NCBI GenBank assembly: GCA_003501385.1
Contig: DNPN01000202.1
Location: 1-9,938 of the forward strand
Length of the DNA: 9,938 nt
DNA from: Rhizobium sp.
Lineage (GTDB): Bacteria > Pseudomonadota > Alphaproteobacteria > Rhizobiales > Rhizobiaceae
Reading direction: 5' to 3'
Under the pieces are notes generated by a model that searched no databases, had not been told where the DNA came from, and worked only from the letters and a program-made list of their open reading frames with translations. The position numbers and the translations under genes are program-made. Positions 6,203-9,938 of this stretch are shown here, piece after piece; the stretch's first letter is position 1, and each line of letters begins with the position of its first letter.

Positions 6203-7774
6203 GTGATCGACGAGCCCATCGACGGGACTAGGAGCCTGGTTGGGCAGCAAATCGAGTCTCATTTCACAGAGACTACGGCGCCACTAGTTCTGGCAATGCT
6301 ATCTCATCGTCTAAAGCAGGCTGGCGTGTCCATGCCTGAGGGCGTGCCAATTCGGCAAGTTGCAGCCACAATAAGTGGGTTTTCGGTCCTCGAAGACGCG
6401 GAAGAGAAAGCGTACTGCCTGATCGTTCGGGAAGGCGATGAGCACATTGCCCTCCAACGATTTAAAGAAAGGGCTTTGATGCGGGCTGATGCAGCACTCA
6501 TCAAACGCCTGCCCGCGCAATTATTGGCAGCATTCTGTACCCCGACCAATCACCCTGTTTACGTCACGCGCGCAGCGCCGATCAAATGGCGTGTAGACGT
6601 GACGAGCCCAACGAAAGAGGTGATTCTGATTGAGCAAAAATACCGTTGCCCACATATCCACATTCACTCGAACGGTATGGCTGATTTGGCGAGTGCTCCG
6701 GAACTTGCGGATAACATTAGGAACTGGGCCAAGGTGCAATCGGTTGAACTCGATTCGTTACTCGATGCGGGGCCAACGAGGGATCTCGGGCTTTTGGCGA
6801 CAGGCGGGCGCATGTCGCTGGAGAGGGTCATGTACATTGCATTGGAAAAGGCCACAGATTTTTACGATGCGATGAAGGCTTTCAATCACTATGTCGCCTT
6901 AGGCGCGACACCGAGGGCAGGAGTACTTGCGGAAATAATGATCATGGCACCTGATCGGTGGGGCGCCAATGCTGTCATGGGTGAATATACGCGCTATGGC
7001 CTTTCGCCAGACGCTCGAGCGTTTAATATTTTGATAGGCAAAATGGAGAAATACAACCGGGCGATATACGTTTACCGCGAGATGATGGAAGCGGGATTTG
7101 AGCCGGATGACTATACGTATTCAGCACTAGCAAAGCTGTGTTCTAATTACGGGCAGGTTCGAGAATTGTTAGATACACTTCGCGCTAATGGCACTCCGCC
7201 GTCAAAATTTGTGATCAACATTGTTGTCGGTATGCCTAACAGTTTCCGCGGCGCGAAGCGGCTGCTTCTTCAAATGATTGAAGATGGAGGAGTGCCTAAA
7301 GTTTCAGAATTTAACCGGCTTCTTAGTAAGGCTAAGACGACCATGCAAGTCGCTCAGGTGAAAGCACTCATGGAACAATCAAACGTATCGGCCGACCGGA
7401 TTACGGTGAGGATCGCGGTCAAGAGAGTGAGCTCATTGAGTGATGCTCTTGCGACGATGGAGGAATCAGCTACGGCCGGCATTCTACCAGACTTGGAAAT
7501 TTTCCAATCCTTAGGGGAGCGGGCCTCGGCAGTGGAAGAACAGCAACTCGTTCTCGAAGCGGCCAAACGCCATGGTCTACAACTCACTACGGAGCGCGAT
7601 CTCTTTGGCGCTGGCAACGGCCCCACAGACCCGAGTCAGGTGGATATTGCAGTCATACACGTTGAAAAGGGAGCCACACTCGAAGAACAGGATACGGAGA
7701 ATGCCGCCAACTCAATTGACGGCACTTCAGAATGTACATCACCCACCGTAACAAATCGGACAAATGGAGTCTGA
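6203..7774 (+). CDS. PPR-like helical repeat protein with unknown N-terminal domain
   Basis: The 523-residue protein has no signal peptide or membrane helix and should be cytosolic. Residues 207-462 form eight consecutive 32-residue repeats of pentatricopeptide type: hydrophobic position 4, Ala/Val at 17 in seven of eight, Gly at 28 in seven, Pro at 31 in six. The clearest (271-310) reads AFNILIGKMEKYNRAIYVYR, then EMMEAGFEPDDYTYSAL. PPR proteins are mostly eukaryotic organellar proteins that bind single-stranded RNA one base per repeat; bacterial examples are rare. The standard repeat is 35 residues, and here about three are missing between position 5 and the mid-repeat alanine. Residues 1-200 hold a possible small helical/winged domain (about 24-75), then a mixed region (about 100-155); I cannot name either. 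The last 50 or so residues are polar and probably disordered. GTG is the earliest start after an in-frame TGA at 6173. Last gene of the operon. Confidence 0.85.
   Translation: MIDEPIDGTRSLVGQQIESHFTETTAPLVLAMLSHRLKQAGVSMPEGVPIRQVAATISGFSVLEDAEEKAYCLIVREGDEHIALQRFKERALMRADAALIKRLPAQLLAAFCTPTNHPVYVTRAAPIKWRVDVTSPTKEVILIEQKYRCPHIHIHSNGMADLASAPELADNIRNWAKVQSVELDSLLDAGPTRDLGLLATGGRMSLERVMYIALEKATDFYDAMKAFNHYVALGATPRAGVLAEIMIMAPDRWGANAVMGEYTRYGLSPDARAFNILIGKMEKYNRAIYVYREMMEAGFEPDDYTYSALAKLCSNYGQVRELLDTLRANGTPPSKFVINIVVGMPNSFRGAKRLLLQMIEDGGVPKVSEFNRLLSKAKTTMQVAQVKALMEQSNVSADRITVRIAVKRVSSLSDALATMEESATAGILPDLEIFQSLGERASAVEEQQLVLEAAKRHGLQLTTERDLFGAGNGPTDPSQVDIAVIHVEKGATLEEQDTENAANSIDGTSECTSPTVTNRTNGV
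6821..7588 (+). repeat. Eight in-frame 96-bp units encoding PPR-like repeats
   Basis: The marker glycine, or its equivalent, falls at residues 234, 266, 298, 330, 362, 394 (Asn), 426 and 458: a step of exactly 32 each time with no insertion or deletion. The units are diverged at both protein and DNA level, so this is an old array rather than a recent duplication. G-x-x-P is kept in six of eight. Residue 5 is Asn in units 3, 5 and 6, and the last residue is Asp in units 2, 3, 6 and 7, as in canonical P-type PPR motifs. Confidence 0.85.
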
Positions 7775-8053
7775 GTGCGCAGCGAGCTGCGACCGCATCC
7801 ACTTGGACCATATATTGTGATCGTTCAATTCGTGGTTTTCCACAGCGAGTCCGCGCTATTCAGAGTTAGTGGCTAAGTCACGTCGGCAAGGCGCGCACGC
7901 GATTTGGCGACGCCATTAGCGCCATTAGAATCGCCGCAGTGACACCGATGCCGGTTCTGGACATGCCCAATCCCCCGGTGCGAGCATAGGATTCGGGGCT
8001 GGTGGCGAGCAATGTTAGCCGCTTTGGCTTTTTCGATCTTGGTTACACCAAAT
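7775..8053. other. Spacer after the operon, no firm gene
   Basis: Directly after the operon stop, CGCAGC (7778-7783) and GCTGCG (7786-7791) can form a tight stem, but no T-run follows, so a terminator is doubtful. AGCC-GCTTT-GGCT with a short T-run at 8017-8033 is a second weak plus-strand candidate. A minus-strand frame at 7878-7964 would encode 28 residues (starting MSRTGIGVTAAILMALMA, signal-peptide-like) after a GGGGGA site, possibly the stump of a secreted-protein gene. TTACACC occurs twice, at 8043-8049 and 8054-8060, an 11-nt step. Confidence 0.4.
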
Positions 8054-8413
8054 TTACACCGACATGACAGCAATCATATTAATATCAATTGGATAACTGT
8101 CCGGCCAGGGGCACCATTCCCGTACAAAACCGCGAACCTCGCCCAGGCGTTCTGGGGCGGTTACGGCTGCCGCAATTGCGGCGGGCGGGCCGGAGATGAC
8201 GGCCTTTTCGGCGCCGACCACGATGGACGAGACCAGCCCGCGCAGGTAGCGCTTTTTGAGGGCAGGCGGCGCGTTAAGGAGCCTGCGCTTCAGGGTGTCG
8301 GCAACGCTGCTGGTGGCTTGCTGCTTGGAAAGGGCCTGCCGGAACTCGGGAACGGCCGATTCGATCTGGGCGAGCAGCCGGACACATTCCTCGCGCCGTT
8401 CTGGCAGTGTTCT
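8054..8413 (-). pseudogene. C-terminal remnant of a large serine recombinase
   Basis: The minus-strand frame from 8413 to a TAA at 8054-8056 has no usable start near its 5' end but reads as the C-terminal part of a resolvase/large serine recombinase. It opens with a charged helical stretch (RTLPERREECVRLLAQIESA), then LKKRYLRGLVSSIVV, EKAVISGPPAAIAAAV and LGEVRGFVREW, a pattern common at the ends of Rhizobiales recombinases. The usual end VREW-R-x-R-x-DSNP appears here as VREWCPWPDSYP; the TGC and TGG codons at the usual Arg positions are single C-to-T changes from Arg codons, suggesting decay. The catalytic N-terminal domain and the zinc-ribbon region are absent; upstream sequence is replaced by the istA fragment. 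It was probably the integrase of an integrated element. It cannot be active as it stands. Confidence 0.78.
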
Positions 8414-8433
8414 CTATTAGGATTGGAGGGGAC

Positions 8434-8622
8434 ATGCCACGACGGAAGCACACGAAACGGACGACGGGGAAGGACATCAGGTCAATCCTGCGGCTGACGC
8501 AGGAGGGTTTGTCGGTCCGGGCGATCTCGGAACGGCTTGGGCTCAGCAAGACCTCGGTATCGATCTACCAGTTGCGGGCGCGCGAGGCTGGGCTCGGCTG
8601 GCCGCTGGAAGATAGAGGATGA
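8434..8622 (+). pseudogene. istA: IS21-family istA transposase, N-terminal fragment
   Basis: The ATG at 8434 follows a strong ribosome site (GGAGGGGAC). The 62-residue frame matches the start of IS21-type IstA: a basic N-terminus (MPRRKHTKRTTGKD) and a helix-turn-helix that recognises the IS ends (LTQEGLSVRAISERLGLSKT, SVSIYQLRAREAGLGWPL). Homology stops at WPL, near 8606; the last few residues come from the adjoining methyltransferase DNA read in reverse. The DDE catalytic domain and the istB helper ATPase gene are absent, and no terminal inverted repeats are seen. The left limit may be TGT at 8408. It is a dead fragment left by deletion or recombination after an IS21-type insertion. Intact IstA is about 400-500 residues. 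Confidence 0.85.
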
Positions 8623-9040
8623 AGGCACCGTCAAGAATCACCATGTCGATGTCACCGCCGACACCAGATTTGAGGGTTTCACGTGCATCGCCGACCCGAA
8701 ACTCGACCAGGTTGGCGAGCCCAGCGGCGGCGATGTTCGCCTGCGCCCGCTCGATCTTGCTCGGCTCGAGATCGGTGCCGGTCAGGCAGCTGCCGCCGAT
8801 GTCGCGCAGCGCCGCTGCCAAATAGATGGCGGAAATTCCCATCGAAGAGCCGAACTCGACGATACGCTTGGCTCTATAGCCACGGGCGCACATGTAGAGA
8901 AAGCGGTCGAATTCCGGCGAAACAGCTAGGAAATTTCTGGCAAGGCCGTGATAAACACCTTCCAGATCCTTGGTCTCGGCGTCGATGAACTCGGTGATGA
9001 TCTGTTCATGGCTGGTCCCCTTCCTCTCGAAGGTTTGCAT
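8607..9040 (-). pseudogene. SAM-dependent O-methyltransferase-like gene, 3'-truncated
   Basis: About 145 residues remain of a class I SAM methyltransferase (O-methyltransferase/Methyltransf_24-like). Visible are the SAM-binding loop RIVEFGSSMGISAIYLAAAL (59-78), the acidic end of strand 2 in TGTDLEPSK (88-95), the VEFRVGDA segment (112-119) and DIDMVILDGA (130-139). The family normally continues with LYLPVLKLLEP and roughly 70 more residues. Here ILYLP is followed at once by DNA that is istA on the other strand, and the frame then ends at a TGA at 8543-8545 after unrelated residues. The ATG at 9038-9040 is preferred to a TTG at 9043. The lost part holds the last strands and probably substrate-binding residues, so activity is doubtful. 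Substrate unknown. Confidence 0.82.
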
Positions 9041-9415
9041 CAATGACGCATCCGCTGCTTAAGCTTCCTGATGGAGACGTTTGAGAACGTCAGCGACCAA
9101 TGAATGCGCTGCTCCAGGTGTCAGCGTCGGAACCAGGCTACGAAATCACCCGCATGACCACATTCCGCAAATACGGCAATCTATTTCGATTTCTGGTCGG
9201 GAGCCATGATGTGGGACAGGCCCGATGGCAGGTGGCACTATGCAGCGATGCGGCGCTCCGCCAAATATAGAGTAGGATTTTTTGATCTCGACGAGCGGTG
9301 TGTGGCATTGAATGAGGTCAGCGATCTGCTGCGGCGATTGTCACGGTCAGTTCTTGCTTCCTAACGAGGTGGTGCTAAGCTTTCCCTTCTCCAGGTCCGG
9401 GAACTCTGAGAGTAT
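9041..9415. other. Spacer between methyltransferase remnant and the last gene
   Basis: This stretch holds no firm gene. Two short plus-strand frames overlap in it. One (9100-9270) gives 56 residues of unclear character. The other, listed separately, starts at 9206. The minus strand shows no protein-like frame. No repeats, tRNA or clear terminator were found. It may contain the promoter of the methyltransferase remnant. Confidence 0.35.
9206..9364 (+). CDS. Short ORF, possible gene fragment (52 aa)
   Basis: From the double ATG at 9206-9211 a 52-residue frame runs to a TAA at 9362. The same frame is open upstream to a TGA near 9150 and reads protein-like throughout: AIYFDFWSGAMMWDRPDGRW, then RSAKYRVGFFDLDERCVALN and a helical, basic end. 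The aromatic-rich start without a ribosome site suggests an internal piece of a larger lost gene rather than an intact small one. No family is recognised. Chance is not excluded. Confidence 0.3.
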   Translation: MMWDRPDGRWHYAAMRRSAKYRVGFFDLDERCVALNEVSDLLRRLSRSVLAS

Positions 9416-9859
9416 TTACCCCACTTTTGCACGAGTATTCGACGACAGGAAGGGCGCAAGATTTGGGTATTCCTGCACCAATATAATGGCCAATCGCAAA
9501 CGTGCCTCTTCACTCCGGGACTGTCGAACCTCGAGGCTTTTGGCAACATCGGCTACGATCCCATCCAAATCCCGTTTTATCTTATCGACATAGGGATCCA
9601 GCACGGCGCGCTGGTCGAAATCTGGCGGCGGAACGGTTTCAATTTCCTGGACCAACGACATAAGGGCGCCAAGCTCTTGCAGGAAAAGTCCCTCAAGCCG
9701 CGCCACGTCTTCTCGATGGGCATTGTTCTGTTTGATGTCGGGCAAATAGCAGGCGGTTATCTTTGCAGTGGATATCAAGTAGCGCCTAGCGTCGACCATG
9801 CGCTGGGATCTCGACGCTTCAGTATCCCGCAGTGGTTCCAGATTTTCCGAGTTTACCAT
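9416..9859 (-). CDS. All-helical hypothetical protein, possibly 5'-partial
   Basis: From the ATG at 9857-9859 the product is 147 residues, charged and almost entirely helical: SQRMVDARRYLISTAKITAC (18-37), then DVARLEGLFLQELGALMSLV (51-70), a Pro break VPPPDFD (76-82), and long helices through LDPYVDKIKRDLDGIVADVA and RSEEARLRLAIILVQEYPNL. No signal peptide or membrane helix is seen, and I recognise no family; a helical-bundle or coiled-coil role is plausible. No ribosome site precedes the ATG, and the same frame stays open to the window edge with protein-like sequence (including FPLDKLPNSWPEPSALFLR), so the true start may lie outside the window. It points toward the methyltransferase remnant on the same strand but is separated from it by about 375 nt, so no operon is implied. 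Confidence 0.68.
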   Translation of the reverse strand: MVNSENLEPLRDTEASRSQRMVDARRYLISTAKITACYLPDIKQNNAHREDVARLEGLFLQELGALMSLVQEIETVPPPDFDQRAVLDPYVDKIKRDLDGIVADVAKSLEVRQSRSEEARLRLAIILVQEYPNLAPFLSSNTRAKVG

Positions 9860-9938
9860 GCGTAGAAATAATGCAGATGGCTCTGGCCAGGAGTTGGGCA
9901 GTTTATCCAGTGGAAAATGGGGAAGGATCGATGCGGCG

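Noticed and set aside
8017..8033. Rho-independent terminator after the operon
   Set aside because: The stem is only 4 bp (AGCC/GGCT) with five T residues, and it lies about 240 nt past the last stop; too weak to claim.
8043..8060. TTACACC direct repeat, 11-nt step, as an attachment or regulator site
   Set aside because: Two 7-nt copies in A/T-rich sequence can arise by chance and no matching copy was seen elsewhere in the window.
8012..8497. Plus-strand frame of 161 codons
   Set aside because: It lies opposite the recombinase remnant, is Gly/Arg-rich, and overlaps the istA start in another frame.
8537..8929. Plus-strand frames opposite the methyltransferase
   Set aside because: The minus strand carries recognisable SAM-binding motifs, so these are shadows.

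Overview
The window looks like an accessory island in an alphaproteobacterium, probably a Rhizobiales member close to Bradyrhizobium or Rhodopseudomonas. The grounds are a holin of the GTA/prophage 3-TM type, a protein carrying the AANDNRP tail common in that group, a degraded large serine recombinase whose end resembles the VREW-x4-DSNP ends seen there, and an IS21-type istA fragment. Base composition is mixed. GC-rich patches (1-308, about 1940-2620, about 8100-9040) flank stretches that use many more A/T-ending codons (589-1931, 3108-7774), as expected for a mosaic of transferred DNA. The genus is an inference.

Layout. 1-308: 3' part of a phage-type holin. 589-1931: two divergent unknown genes whose shared intergenic space holds a cluster of GTCACA-type repeats. 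1854-2613 (minus): a zinc-ribbon protein and a small helical protein, preceded by a multi-stem inverted-repeat element. 2614-3107: gene-poor, with an inverted repeat ahead of the main operon. 3108-7774 (plus): a compact operon. 7775-9040: remnants of a serine recombinase, an IS21 istA and an O-methyltransferase, fused end to end. 9206-9859: a doubtful small ORF and an all-helical unknown protein on the minus strand.

The operon is the centre of interest. It encodes a polytopic membrane protein (11-12 predicted helices), a single-pass anchor with an outward C-terminal beta-type domain, a secreted SUMF1/FGE-fold protein without the catalytic cysteines, a possible 37-residue peptide, and a 523-residue protein with eight tandem pentatricopeptide-like (PPR-like) repeats. 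The genes overlap or abut (ATGA, 13 nt, ATGA, 2 nt), so they are probably translated together. The PPR-like array has an exact 32-residue period, shorter than the usual 35, and PPR proteins are rare in bacteria. A membrane/periplasmic module joined to a cytosolic helical-repeat protein that may bind RNA is an unusual set. I know of no described system with this make-up. Its function is not shown by the sequence; an envelope-linked sensing or defence role is only a hypothesis.
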